This document shows, piece by piece, positions 1 to 9,126 of a stretch of DNA of 64,000 nucleotides. The DNA comes from Nocardia alni. Lineage in GTDB: Bacteria > Actinomycetota > Actinomycetes > Mycobacteriales > Mycobacteriaceae. How positions within the stretch are numbered: position 1 is the first letter of the stretch; each line of letters begins with the position of its first letter. The notes under the pieces were generated by a model. That model did not search any database, was not told the origin of the DNA, and saw only the letters and a list, made by a program, of their open reading frames with translations. Both the position numbers and the translations under genes were made by a program. The stretch lies in the NCBI RefSeq assembly GCF_019038435.1, contig NZ_JAGPOX010000008.1, positions 1 to 64,000 on the forward strand, in the 5' to 3' direction.

Positions 1-2016
1 GAGCTGGACTACCTCTTCGCCGGGGCGGGGGCCGGTGTTGTGGACGGTGACCGTGATGTCCATCGAGCCGTCGGTGGGCAGCGTGGTGGTGCTCAGGGTC
101 AGGTCGGAGTATTCGAATGTGGTGTAGGACAGGCCGTGGCCGAAGGGGTACAGCGGGGTCGGGTCGAGGTTGCTGATGCCCTTGCTGTCGCGGCCCAGCG
201 GAGGTTGCAGGTAGGTGGTCGTCTGGCCTGGGGTGCGGGGGATTTGGACCGGGAGGTGGCCGGACGGGTTGATTCGGCCGGACAGGATGCCCGCCAGGGC
301 GGCGGCGCCCTCCTCGCCCGCCATGAAGGCCTGGATCATCGCGGCGGATGCGGTGAAGCGGCCCAGGGCGTAGGGGCGGCCGGAGACTACGACGAGTATT
401 AGCGGGGTTCCGGTGTCGAGCAGGGCTTCGACCAGATCCGCTTGTACGCCGGGCAGATTCAGGTCCTCGGCGTCGCAACCCTCGCCGGAGGTTCCGTATC
501 CGAACAGGCCGGCCCGGTCACCCACGACCGCGATGCAGACATCCGATTCCCGGGCTGCCGCAACGGCTTCGGCGAAGCCCGAGCGATCGTGCTCGCGGAT
601 CGGGCAACCGGGGCGCAGCACGATCTCGGCCGCGGGGAATTCCTCGCGCAGGCCTTCGGCGATGGACGGGACGGTGATCCCGATGCCGTGTTCGGGATGG
701 CGTGCGAGGACGTGGTTGGGGAACGAGTAGCAACCCATCAGGGCCAGCGGATCGTCGGCACACGGGCCGACCACGGCGATCGTGTACGCCGCGAGGGGCA
801 GGGAACCGTCGTTGGCCAGCAGGATGATCGAGCGCTCGGCGAGGTCTCGGGCAATGGCACGGTTGCGTGACGAGTCCAGGTCGACCGGGACCGCGCGGGG
901 AGTCCAGTTCGCATCCAGCAGGCCGAGTTCCGCCTTCTGCCGCAGTAGTCGCAGGGCGGCGCGATCGATCAACTCCTCGGAAACCTCACCGGCGCGGACC
1001 GATTCGGCCAATTCCTCGCCGTAGCAGAGGGTGTCGGGGAGTTCGACGTCGATTCCGGCTCGTAGCGCCAGTGCGCCCGCGGCGCCGGGGCTCTCGGCCA
1101 CCCGGTGCATCGTGTCCAGAAATGCGATGGCCCAATAGTCCGAGACGACCACACCGTCGAAACCCCACTCCTGGCGCAGTATTCCGGTCAGCAGTGCCGT
1201 ATTCGCCGCCGCTGGAACCCCGTCCAGGTCGACGTAGGCGTTCATCACCGACCGTGCCCCGCCCTCGCGCACGGCCGTCTCGAACGGCGGCAGGATGACG
1301 TCGCGCAGCTCACGCGGCCCGATCGAGACCGGCGCGTGGTTGCGCGCGGCCCGCGAAGCGGAATATCCGGCGAAATGTTTCAGCGTCGCCATCACGCCCT
1401 CGCCCTGCAGGCCGCGCACGTAGGCCGTGCCGAGAATGCCTACCAGATAGGGATCTTCGCCGAGGGTCTCCTCCACCCGGCCCCATCGGTAGTCGCGCAC
1501 CACATCCAATACGGGTGACAGTCCCTGATGCACGCCCACCGCGTGCATATCCGATCCGATCGCCGCGGCCATGCGCTCGACCAGCGCCGGATCGAAGGTG
1601 GCGGCCCACGCCAGCGCGGTGGGATACACGGTCGCGCCGAGGGTGGTGAACCCGGTCAGGCACTCCTCGTGCACGATCGCCGGAATGCCCAGCCTGGTCC
1701 CCTCGACGATCTGCCGCTGCAACTCGATCAACCGGGTCACGCCGTCGACGACACTGATCGGCTTCGTACCGAAAACCCTTGTGAGATGACCGATCCCCTC
1801 GCGCACAGCATGCTCGAACGCGCTCGAAGCGGTGAACACGTCCTGCATCGGTGCGACGTTGCCGCTGATCTCCTCGTTACCGGGCCAGGCGCTGCCGAGC
1901 TGAGCCAGCTTCTCCGCCAACGTCATCTGCGACAGCAGCGCACGCGCACGCTCCTCGGGCGGGAGAGTCTCATCGTGCCAAAGGCACACGCCCGCGTCGT
2001 CTCGGCGCTCGCTCAT
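1..2016 (-). CDS. Glycoside hydrolase family 3 beta-glucosidase, 3' end cut off
   Basis: The 672 residues visible form a GH3 enzyme that would release terminal glucose (or a related sugar) from beta-linked oligosaccharides. The N-terminal TIM-barrel domain contains the K-H-F-A-G-Y segment and a V-V-S-D-Y-W segment near residue 290, where GH3 enzymes carry the nucleophile Asp. The alpha/beta C-terminal domain follows, and the start of a fibronectin-III-like domain (P-F-G-H-G-L-S-Y-T-T-F) runs off the window edge. There is no signal peptide, so it is probably cytoplasmic and acts on imported oligosaccharide. Its ATG overlaps the stop of the LacI-type gene (ATGA), so the two are co-transcribed. 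The exact sugar is not determinable. Confidence 0.93.
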   Translation of the reverse strand, partial: MSERRDDAGVCLWHDETLPPEERARALLSQMTLAEKLAQLGSAWPGNEEISGNVAPMQDVFTASSAFEHAVREGIGHLTRVFGTKPISVVDGVTRLIELQRQIVEGTRLGIPAIVHEECLTGFTTLGATVYPTALAWAATFDPALVERMAAAIGSDMHAVGVHQGLSPVLDVVRDYRWGRVEETLGEDPYLVGILGTAYVRGLQGEGVMATLKHFAGYSASRAARNHAPVSIGPRELRDVILPPFETAVREGGARSVMNAYVDLDGVPAAANTALLTGILRQEWGFDGVVVSDYWAIAFLDTMHRVAESPGAAGALALRAGIDVELPDTLCYGEELAESVRAGEVSEELIDRAALRLLRQKAELGLLDANWTPRAVPVDLDSSRNRAIARDLAERSIILLANDGSLPLAAYTIAVVGPCADDPLALMGCYSFPNHVLARHPEHGIGITVPSIAEGLREEFPAAEIVLRPGCPIREHDRSGFAEAVAAARESDVCIAVVGDRAGLFGYGTSGEGCDAEDLNLPGVQADLVEALLDTGTPLILVVVSGRPYALGRFTASAAMIQAFMAGEEGAAALAGILSGRINPSGHLPVQIPRTPGQTTTYLQPPLGRDSKGISNLDPTPLYPFGHGLSYTTFEYSDLTLSTTTLPTDGSMDITVTVHNTGPRPGEEVVQL

Positions 2017-3080
2017 CGTGTCCCTTCCAGGGGGCCGGTGGAGTCGCGGACGACGAGATTCGTCGCGAGCTCGACGTGATGGGAATCCAGTGGCGCACCA
2101 TCGATCAGCTTCAGCAGAGTGCGCAGCGCGACCCGGCCCATATCGTGCAGGGGCTGGCGGATCACGGTCAGCGCCGGAGTGGACAGGCGCGCCATGACCG
2201 TGTCGTCGAATCCGATGACGCTCAGGTCGTCCGGGACGCGCAGCCCGCGACGACGCGCGGCCTCCACGACACCCAGCGCGGTCACATCGCTCGCGCCGAA
2301 GATCGCCGTGGGCGGATCCTGCTCGCCCAGGAGCCGACCGCCCATCTCGACGCCCTCCGCATGACCGAACACCCCGGCGTGCAGCACAAGTCCCGGATCG
2401 TAGGCGACCCCGGCCCGCTCCAGCGCGGCCCGATAGCCATGCAGGCGGGCCATACCGGGCGCGGATTGCGGTGGGCCGCCGACGAATCCGATGCGTCGAT
2501 GCCCCAGCCCCAGCAGGTGTTCGGCAGCGGCTACCCCACCGGCCCAGTTGGTCGCGCCCACGCTGGCGACCTCGACGCGCGGCGGATTCAGCGGATCGAT
2601 GACCACCAGCGACAGCCCGGCCCGCTCGAACGCCTCGATCTGCGCCAGCGACAGTTCCGTGGTGACCACGATCAGGCCCACGCGTCCGTTGCTCTTCAGG
2701 CGTTGTGCCCATTGGTCTTCCGGCGCCAGCGGACCACGGCGATCCGAGTCGTGGGTGCGCCCCACGACGACGTCGACGGCCGATTCGCCCGCGGCCTCCG
2801 TCACCCCGCGCAACACCTCGAGCTCGTAAGGACTGTCCAGACAATCGAATACCGCGTCGATCACCCGGGCGACCCCGGCCAGTCGGCGCCCGCGCTGCGG
2901 CACGTACCCGTACTCCTGAAGCACGCCCTCGACCCGCGTCCGGGTAGCACGGGCGACATCGTCGCGGCCGTTGACGACCTTGCTCACCGTCGCCAGCGAT
3001 ACCCCGGCTACCTCGGCCACCATCGCCAGAGTCACCTGACCGCTCGGAGTTTCGGTCACTGCACTCCATTCGAATCGCAA
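2013..3080 (-). CDS. LacI-family transcriptional repressor
   Basis: 355 residues. An N-terminal LacI helix-turn-helix (about residues 16-62, with the hallmark S-L-A-T-V-S-K-V-V-N-G) is followed by a periplasmic-binding-protein-like effector domain (V-G-F-V-G-G, V-I-G-F-D-D). It is transcribed with the GH3 glucosidase and divergently from the sugar ABC transporter. By analogy with CebR/MalR-type systems of actinomycetes it should repress the transporter until a sugar binds. The start used gives a short extension before the HTH; the internal ATG at residue 20 would remove part of the HTH region, so the upstream start is preferred. Confidence 0.93.
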   Translation of the reverse strand: MRFEWSAVTETPSGQVTLAMVAEVAGVSLATVSKVVNGRDDVARATRTRVEGVLQEYGYVPQRGRRLAGVARVIDAVFDCLDSPYELEVLRGVTEAAGESAVDVVVGRTHDSDRRGPLAPEDQWAQRLKSNGRVGLIVVTTELSLAQIEAFERAGLSLVVIDPLNPPRVEVASVGATNWAGGVAAAEHLLGLGHRRIGFVGGPPQSAPGMARLHGYRAALERAGVAYDPGLVLHAGVFGHAEGVEMGGRLLGEQDPPTAIFGASDVTALGVVEAARRRGLRVPDDLSVIGFDDTVMARLSTPALTVIRQPLHDMGRVALRTLLKLIDGAPLDSHHVELATNLVVRDSTGPLEGTR

Positions 3081-3124
3081 ATTTTCGACGGACTTTACCT
3101 CTGGATTTACCAGAAATGTAGCCC

Positions 3125-3153
3125 TTGACTGGGTTTCGTGACGAGCCTATCTT
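3125..3153 (+). promoter_or_regulatory. Vegetative promoter of the sugar ABC transporter operon
   Basis: TTGACT at 3125-3130, a spacer of exactly 17 nt, and TATCTT at 3148-3153 form a strong housekeeping-type promoter reading toward the solute-binding protein. Transcription would start near 3160, just before the doubled TTTTCGAA element. This is read from sequence and not experimentally known. Confidence 0.7.
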
Positions 3154-3172
3154 CCCTGCAACAGCTCAATAC

Positions 3173-3190
3173 TTTTCGAAAGTTTTCGAA
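3173..3190. promoter_or_regulatory. Candidate LacI-type operator (doubled TTTTCGAA)
   Basis: TTTTCGAA occurs at 3173-3180 and again at 3183-3190. The copies are offset by 10 bp, about one helical turn, and each contains the self-complementary TTCGAA. The element begins about 20 bp after the -10 box, where a bound repressor would block transcription. The divergent LacI-type protein is the natural ligand; this is inference from position and symmetry. Confidence 0.5.
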
Positions 3191-3211
3191 CTTCACTGGG
3201 GAAGTGACACC

Positions 3212-4498
3212 ATGGCCCTCCTCACTCGTCCGGCCCGGCGCACATGGCGTGCGGCCGCCGTTGCCACCCTGCTCACCCTCGTCGCGGCCTGTGGCTCGTC
3301 GGGTCCCGGATCCCGGACCACCGCCTGGGCCCTGACCGGCGGTGACGAACAGGTGTTCCGCAGTTCGTTCAGCAGCCAGAACATCGACGGACAGTTCTTC
3401 GGCAACGACGCGTACAAACAGAAGATCCGCTCCGCGATCGGCGCGGGTTCCGCGCCGACGCTCATCTTCAGCTGGGGCGCGGCGGGCACGCTTAAGACCT
3501 GGGTGGACGCCGGCAAGATCATGGACCTGACCCCGCAGGTACAGCAGGACCCCGCCCTCACCGGCCGGTTCCTCCCCTCGGTGGCCAAGACCGGCGCCAT
3601 CGACGGCAAGACCTACGCGGTGCCGAACAACAGCATGCAGCCGGTCATGCTGTTCTACGACAAGGACCTGTTCACGAAGATCGGCGCGCAACCGCCGAAG
3701 ACCTGGGACGATCTGATGGCGCTCGTGCCGCGGTTCAACCAGGCCGGCGTCGCCCCGCTGTCGATCGGCGGGCAGAGCAAGTGGCCGCAGCTGATGTGGG
3801 AGGAGTACCTCGTCGATCGCCTCGGCGGCCCCAGGGTATTCGATGCGATCGCCGCCAACCAGCCAGGCGCGTGGTCGAATCCGGCGGTGCTACAGGCGAA
3901 TCGGATGATCCAGCAACTCGTGGACGCCGGCGGGTTCGTCAAGGGCTTCGATTCGATCGCCACCGACTCCAATGCCGACACCGCCCTGCTCTACACCGGT
4001 AAGGCCGCGATGTATCTGATGGGCTCGTGGGCCTACCCGACCATCAAACAGGCCGAGCCGGACTTCGCCGCGACGACATTGGGATACACCACGTTCCCGG
4101 CGGTATCCGGCGGCGCCGGTGATGCGTCCGACGTGGTCGGCAATCCCGCCAACTTCTGGTCGATCTCGGCGAGCGCCAGCGCGACCCAGAAAGATGCCGC
4201 GGTGAAGTACCTGCGCAACGGCGTGATGAACGACGCCTACGTCGACCAATTACTCTCGGGCGGTTCGGTGCCGCCGATCGCCGGCATCGACGCGAAACTG
4301 GCGAAAACCCAAGATCCGCAGTATCTCTCGTTCGTCTACGGCCTGGCCCGCAACGCGCCGAACTTCCAGCTGTCCTGGGATCAGGCGCTGTCCCCCGGCC
4401 AGTCGGACGCGTTGCTGACCGCCCTGGATCAGCTGTTCGGCAAGCAGATCTCGCCGGAACAGTTCTCCTCCACCATGAATGCGACCATCGGCAAGTGA
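3212..4498 (+). CDS. Sugar ABC transporter substrate-binding lipoprotein
   Basis: 428 residues. The N-terminus has a twin-Arg/hydrophobic signal followed by the lipobox L-V-A-A-C with the lipidated Cys at residue 27. The mature part is a family-1 (MalE/CebE-like) binding protein, with F-Y-D-K-D-L-F and P-K-T-W-D-D-L segments typical of carbohydrate binders. It would hold the sugar at the outer face of the membrane for the two permeases downstream. The ATG at 3212 follows GGGGAAG; upstream in-frame starts would place the signal peptide too far in. Its stop overlaps the GTG of the next gene. Confidence 0.93.
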   Translation: MALLTRPARRTWRAAAVATLLTLVAACGSSGPGSRTTAWALTGGDEQVFRSSFSSQNIDGQFFGNDAYKQKIRSAIGAGSAPTLIFSWGAAGTLKTWVDAGKIMDLTPQVQQDPALTGRFLPSVAKTGAIDGKTYAVPNNSMQPVMLFYDKDLFTKIGAQPPKTWDDLMALVPRFNQAGVAPLSIGGQSKWPQLMWEEYLVDRLGGPRVFDAIAANQPGAWSNPAVLQANRMIQQLVDAGGFVKGFDSIATDSNADTALLYTGKAAMYLMGSWAYPTIKQAEPDFAATTLGYTTFPAVSGGAGDASDVVGNPANFWSISASASATQKDAAVKYLRNGVMNDAYVDQLLSGGSVPPIAGIDAKLAKTQDPQYLSFVYGLARNAPNFQLSWDQALSPGQSDALLTALDQLFGKQISPEQFSSTMNATIGK

Positions 4499-5415
4499 CG
4501 GCCACGCTCATTCCCGCGCGGCGCGCCGCAATTGGGGAGGTCCGGGGCCGCCGCACCGGACCGCATCCGCTCATGGCGGTCCCCGCGCTGACGTTGTTCG
4601 CCCTGTTCGCCCTGCTGCCGATGGCCGGGGTCGCCGTGCTGAGCCTGATGCGCTGGGACGGGGTCGCCTCACCCGGCTGGACCGGGATGACGAATTGGAC
4701 CGTGGCACTGAGCGATCCGGTCACCTATCACGCCATCTGGCTGTCGGTCCAGGTGATGGTACTGAGCTGGCTGTTCCAGACACCGGTGTCGCTGTTGCTC
4801 GGGGTGCTCGTCGCCGGCCGCGGCAGATATCGGGCGCTGCTCGGCGTGCTGTATTTCGTTCCGCTGCTGCTGTCCTCGGCGGCCATCGCGATCGCGTTCA
4901 AGGCGCTGCTGGATCCGAATTTCGGCATGAGCCGGGCCTTCGGGCTGCCGGCGCTGGCCCAGGACTGGCTCGGCAATCCACATCTGGCGCTGTACGTGGT
5001 GATCTTCGTGATCGGCTGGCAGTTCGTGCCGTTCCACACGCTGCTGTATCAGGCCGGGGTACGCCAGATTCCGGCGCAGCTCTACGAGGCCGCGCGGTTG
5101 GACGGCGCCGGGCGCGTGCGGCAGTTCCAGCACATCACCCTGCCACAGCTGCGCTACACGATCCTGACCTCGTCCACGCTCATGCTGGTGGGGTCGCTGA
5201 CCTATTTCGACCTGGTATTCGTGCTGACCAACGGCGGACCGGGCAACGCGACCCGAATCCTGGCCCTGGACATGTACCTTCAGGGTTTCTCCAACAACGA
5301 TATGGGTCGCGCGAGCACCGTGGCGGTGCTGCTCGTGGCGGCGGGATTGGCGCTCTCCCTGAGCCTGGCGCGGCTGGCCAGGTTCTCGCGCGGCAGCCAG
5401 TTGGACGGTGCGTGA
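4495..5415 (+). CDS. Sugar ABC transporter permease (MalF type)
   Basis: 306 residues with about six membrane segments and the permease EAA loop near residues 200-225 (Y-E-A-A-R-L-D-G-A-G), which contacts the ATPase. The GTG start overlaps the stop of the binding protein (GTGA), indicating translational coupling. No ATP-binding subunit is present in this operon; as with many actinomycete sugar porters, a shared MsiK-type ATPase encoded elsewhere is likely. Confidence 0.94.
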   Translation: MTATLIPARRAAIGEVRGRRTGPHPLMAVPALTLFALFALLPMAGVAVLSLMRWDGVASPGWTGMTNWTVALSDPVTYHAIWLSVQVMVLSWLFQTPVSLLLGVLVAGRGRYRALLGVLYFVPLLLSSAAIAIAFKALLDPNFGMSRAFGLPALAQDWLGNPHLALYVVIFVIGWQFVPFHTLLYQAGVRQIPAQLYEAARLDGAGRVRQFQHITLPQLRYTILTSSTLMLVGSLTYFDLVFVLTNGGPGNATRILALDMYLQGFSNNDMGRASTVAVLLVAAGLALSLSLARLARFSRGSQLDGA

Positions 5416-5416
5416 G

Positions 5417-6247
5417 ATGAGCCTGAAAGCTGTGCGGGACAGCAATGTTCCCGCGGGCCTCGGCGGGTTCGTCTGGCTCGTGATCGTGCTGGTTCCGGTG
5501 TACTACATCGTCGTGACCAGCCTGCGCGAACAACGCGGCTTCTACGACGCCAATCCCCTGTCGATTCCGGCCCATCCGACCCTGCACAACTACGCCCTGG
5601 TGCTCCAGAACGATTTTCCACGCTACCTGGGCAACAGCATCGTGGTGACGGCCGGAACGGTGGCGATCACGGTCGCGGTCTCACTGATGGCGGCATACTT
5701 CGTGGTGCGCAGCCACACGAGATTCGCCGGCGCCGCCTACCGCGCCTTCCTCCTGGGCCTGGCAATACCGTTGCAGGCCACCATAATCCCGATCTATTAC
5801 CTGATCACCCGAATCCATCTCTACGACACGCTACTTGCGATCATCCTGCCCTCGGCGGCATTCGCGATCCCCCTGACAGTGGTGATCCTGGCCAACTTCC
5901 TCCGCGACGTCCCCAGCGAACTGTTCGAGTCGATGCGAGTAGACGGCGCCGGCCACTGGCGAATCCTGTGGAGCCTGGTCCTCCCCCTCGTCCGCCCCGC
6001 CGTGGTAACCGTCGCCGTCTACGACGGTCTCACCGTCTGGAACGGCTTCCTGTTCCCCCTGATCCTCACCCAGAGCCCAACCGAACGCGTCCTCCCCATG
6101 GCCCTCTGGGCATTCCAGGGCCAGTTCCGCGTCAACATCCCCGCGGTCCTGGCCGCCGTCGTCCTCTCGGCCCTTCCCATGCTCGCCCTGTACATCCTCG
6201 GCCGCCGCTACCTCGTAGCCGGACTCACCGCCGGCTTCGGCCGGTAG
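5417..6247 (+). CDS. Sugar ABC transporter permease (MalG type)
   Basis: 276 residues from the ATG at 5417; an in-frame GTG at 5408 is possible. About six membrane helices and an EAA loop (L-F-E-S-M-R-V-D-G-A-G) near residues 175-190 mark the second permease of a CUT1 sugar importer. It begins 1 nt after the preceding stop and ends the operon. The final 30 residues (I-L-G-R-R-Y-L-V-A-G-L-T-A-G-F-G-R) are the usual MalG-type ending. Confidence 0.94.
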   Translation: MSLKAVRDSNVPAGLGGFVWLVIVLVPVYYIVVTSLREQRGFYDANPLSIPAHPTLHNYALVLQNDFPRYLGNSIVVTAGTVAITVAVSLMAAYFVVRSHTRFAGAAYRAFLLGLAIPLQATIIPIYYLITRIHLYDTLLAIILPSAAFAIPLTVVILANFLRDVPSELFESMRVDGAGHWRILWSLVLPLVRPAVVTVAVYDGLTVWNGFLFPLILTQSPTERVLPMALWAFQGQFRVNIPAVLAAVVLSALPMLALYILGRRYLVAGLTAGFGR

Positions 6248-6327
6248 CCCGGCCACCCGGTCAGGCCGAGCCCGTCCCTTCGAAGACGGCCTATCTCCAG
6301 CGACCACACGCCAAGCGCTCTTCAGGA

Positions 6328-6473
6328 CCGGTCAGCCCCGACCCTGATAGCGCGTGGTTCGCGTGCCGTAGTGGCTATCACACACTGACCACTCGACCAG
6401 CCGGTCAGCCCCGACCCCGATAGCGCGTAGTTCGCGTGCCGTAGGAGCCATCAGACACTGACGGCTCGACCAG
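6328..6473. repeat. Two tandem copies of a 73-bp repeat between convergent genes
   Basis: Copy 1 is 6328-6400 and copy 2 is 6401-6473. They differ at about 8 of 73 positions. Copy 1 contains the inverted pair GATAGC / GCTATC, which is imperfect in copy 2. The repeat occupies the gap between the converging permease operon and the acyl-CoA dehydrogenase operon, so it may act as a two-way transcription stop. No open frame of interest is present. Confidence 0.8.
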
Positions 6474-6519
6474 GCCGAGGTATCGACGACGACCCTAGAC
6501 GAGTCGGCCCGTGTCGCGG

Positions 6520-7674
6520 CTACCCGTTCAGGCCGAGGCTTTTGGCGATGATCGTCTTCATGACCTCGCTGGTTCCGGCGTAGATGCGGGCTACGCGGGC
6601 GTCGGCGTAGAGGCGGGCTATGGGGTATTCGAGCATGTAGCCGTAGCCGCCGAAGAGTTGGAGGCAGCGGTCTACCACTCTGGCTTGGGTTTCGGTGCAG
6701 AAGAGTTTTACCCGGGCCGCGTCGGGCGCGGATAGTTCGCTGTCGACCAAGTCGAGGACAGCGCGGTCGATCATCGTCTGGGCGGCTTCTACTTCGGCGG
6801 ACATGGCGGCGAGTTCGAATTTGGTGTTCTGGAAGTCGGCTACCGGGCGGCCGAAGGCCTTGCGGCCCTTCACGTATTCGACCGTGGCAGCGATCGCCGA
6901 GTGGGCCTGGGCTACCGAGCCCACCGCGACGGTGATGCGTTCCTGGGCCAGGTTGTGGCCGAGGTAGCTGAAAGCCTCTCCCTCCTGGCCCAATCGGTTG
7001 GTCACCGGGACTCGCACGTCGGTGAAGGCCAGTTCCACCGTGTCCTGAACCTTGCAGCCGAGCTTGTCCAGTACCCGGCCCTTGGTGAAACCGGGAGTGC
7101 CGTGCTCGACCACGATGAGGCTCAGGCCTTTTCGCCGGTTGTCCGGATCGGTGCCGGTGCGGGCGACGACGATCACCAGATCGGCCAGCAGGCCGCCGGT
7201 GATGAAGGTCTTCGCGCCGTTGATGATGTACTCGTCGCCGTCGCGGACCGCGGTCGTGCGGATGCCGGCGAGGTCGGAGCCGGTGCCGGGTTCGGTCATG
7301 GCGATCGCGGTGAGCAGCGTGCCGCCTGCCAGCCCGGGGAACCAGCGCCCGCGCTGTTCGTCGTTCGCGTACTCGAGGAAGTACGGCAGGATGACGTCGA
7401 TCTGGGTCCGGACCGTGCCCAGGGTGACCAGTGCGCGGTATGCCTCCTCCTGCAATACCGCGTTGTACCGGTAGTCGCGCACTCCCCCGCCGCCGTACTC
7501 CTCCGGGATCGCGGTCCCGAGCAGCCCCAATTCGCCCATCCGCGCGAATGTCTCGCGCGGTATGCGCCCGTCGTGTTCCCAGTCGGCGTAGTGCGGAACC
7601 ACCTCCTTGGCGATGAAACCGCGAGCCAGCTCACGGAACGCCTCGTGATCGGCGGTGTACACATCGCGACGCAT
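6520..7674 (-). CDS. Acyl-CoA dehydrogenase
   Basis: 384 residues, the usual full length. It would oxidise an acyl-CoA to the enoyl-CoA with FAD. The flavin/substrate signature A-M-T-E-P-G-T-G-S-D lies at about 125-134, and the C-terminal R-I-Y-A-G-T-S-E-V-M-K segment is present. The residue that is the catalytic Glu in medium-chain enzymes is Ala here, so the base probably lies elsewhere, as in isovaleryl-CoA-type enzymes. It is the last gene of a leftward operon beginning near 12687, 12 nt after the thiolase. Confidence 0.93.
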   Translation of the reverse strand: MRRDVYTADHEAFRELARGFIAKEVVPHYADWEHDGRIPRETFARMGELGLLGTAIPEEYGGGGVRDYRYNAVLQEEAYRALVTLGTVRTQIDVILPYFLEYANDEQRGRWFPGLAGGTLLTAIAMTEPGTGSDLAGIRTTAVRDGDEYIINGAKTFITGGLLADLVIVVARTGTDPDNRRKGLSLIVVEHGTPGFTKGRVLDKLGCKVQDTVELAFTDVRVPVTNRLGQEGEAFSYLGHNLAQERITVAVGSVAQAHSAIAATVEYVKGRKAFGRPVADFQNTKFELAAMSAEVEAAQTMIDRAVLDLVDSELSAPDAARVKLFCTETQARVVDRCLQLFGGYGYMLEYPIARLYADARVARIYAGTSEVMKTIIAKSLGLNG

Positions 7675-7686
7675 CGCGCCCTCCTC

Positions 7687-8832
7687 CTACGAGAACAGTT
7701 CTACGACAGTGGCGTTGGCGGTGCCGCCGCCCTCACACATGGTCTGCAGGCCGTAGCGGATGCCCTGCTCGCGCATGTGGTGAATCATCCGGGTCATCAG
7801 CACCGCTCCCGACGCGCCGAGCGGATGGCCGAGTGCGATGGCCCCGCCGAGCGGGTTCACCAGCTCCGGGTCGGCGCCGGTCTCGGCCTGCCAGGCCAGC
7901 GGCACCGGCGCGAACGCCTCGTTCACCTCGAACACGCCGATGTCCGGCAGCCCGATTCCGGCCTTGCGCAACACCTTTGCCGTCGCGGGGATCGGGCCGG
8001 TGAGCATCAGCACCGGATCCGCGCCGGTCACCGCGCCGGCACGGTACCGCACCAGCGGCGTCAGTCCCAGCTCACGGGCCTTGTCGGCGGTGGTCACCAC
8101 CAGCGCGGCCGCGCCGTCGGAGATCTGCGAGGAGTTCCCGGCGTGGATCACGCCGTCATCCTGGAAGGCGGGCTTCAGCCCGGCCAGTTTCTCGACCGAC
8201 GTACCACGGCGGATGCCCTCGTCGGCCTGCACGCTGCCGGAATCGGTGGACACCGGCACGATCTGCTCGGTGAACGCACCGCGATCCTGCGCCGCGGCGG
8301 CCCGCTCGTGCGAGCGTGCGGAGAACTCGTCCACCTGTGTGCGGCCGAAACCCCATTTCTGCGCGATCAATTCGGCCGAGATGCCCTGATTGAACGAGAA
8401 ATCCTCGTAGCGGGCAAGCACTTTGGGCCCGTACGGCTGCCCCGTCGCGCGCGCGGTCCCCAGCGGCACCCGGCTCATCACCTCGACCCCGCCGGCCACC
8501 ACCAGATCCTGCTGCCCGGAGCCCACCGCCTGCGCGGCGAAATCCAGTGCCTGCTGGCTGGATCCGCACGCCCGGTTCACCGTGGTGCCCGGAATCGTCT
8601 CCGGCCAACCCGCCGCCAGCACCGCGTAGCGGCCGATATTGCTCGACTGGTCGCCGACCTGGGATACGCAACCCCAGATCACATCGTCCACGACCTCGGG
8701 GTCGAGCCCGGTCCGGTCGACCAGCGCGCCCAGCACCACAGCGGACAAATCCGCGGAATGCACACCGGACAGACCCCCGTTCCGCTTGCCAACGGCGGTC
8801 CGCACCGCGCCCGCGATCACTACCTCACGCAT
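7687..8832 (-). CDS. Thiolase (acetyl-CoA acetyltransferase family)
   Basis: 381 residues. The nucleophile Cys is in N-R-A-C-G-S-S, the active His in G-H-P-L-G-A-S-G, and the second Cys in M-C-E-G-G-G near the C-terminus. All catalytic elements are present, so it should cleave a beta-ketoacyl-CoA with CoA. It precedes an acyl-CoA dehydrogenase in the same operon and follows a gap of about 290 bp carrying a degenerate palindromic element. Confidence 0.94.
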   Translation of the reverse strand: MREVVIAGAVRTAVGKRNGGLSGVHSADLSAVVLGALVDRTGLDPEVVDDVIWGCVSQVGDQSSNIGRYAVLAAGWPETIPGTTVNRACGSSQQALDFAAQAVGSGQQDLVVAGGVEVMSRVPLGTARATGQPYGPKVLARYEDFSFNQGISAELIAQKWGFGRTQVDEFSARSHERAAAAQDRGAFTEQIVPVSTDSGSVQADEGIRRGTSVEKLAGLKPAFQDDGVIHAGNSSQISDGAAALVVTTADKARELGLTPLVRYRAGAVTGADPVLMLTGPIPATAKVLRKAGIGLPDIGVFEVNEAFAPVPLAWQAETGADPELVNPLGGAIALGHPLGASGAVLMTRMIHHMREQGIRYGLQTMCEGGGTANATVVELFS

Positions 8833-8883
8833 CGCACCGCTCCTGTTCGCTACTCGTCATTCCAGCGTCTCCACTACACCTCG

Positions 8884-8973
8884 GTCGTCCCGGCATGATT
8901 TCGGCCGGAACCCCGCTGCGCAGCGAGTCACCATGGGCCCCGCCCGCACGCACACCGCGATGACAGGTGAGAG
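8884..8973. repeat. Degenerate copy of a dispersed palindromic element
   Basis: The left arm (GTCGTCCCGGCATGATTTCG and onward) matches the arms of the elements at 16703-16789 and 58981-59065. The right arm is decayed but still ends in GATGAC. It lies in the 294-bp gap (8833-9126) between the CoA-transferase stop and the thiolase start, where I see no gene. Confidence 0.5.
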
Positions 8974-9126
8974 AGGGTGGGACGACAGGTGAGACATGCC
9001 GCGACGCCGGGCGAGGTCCACGTACCGCACACTGGTATGACGTGCCGGTGGACCTGCATCCCACGCCGCACCGACGCGAGGTCAGCCTCCTGGGCCGCAC
9101 GGCGGAAAAACAGCGCACCGACCAGA

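Noticed and set aside
6328..6473. CRISPR-like array
   Set aside because: Only two adjacent copies with no spacers; a simple tandem duplication.
6901..8898. 665-codon plus-strand frame
   Set aside because: Antisense to an acyl-CoA dehydrogenase and thiolase with full catalytic motifs.
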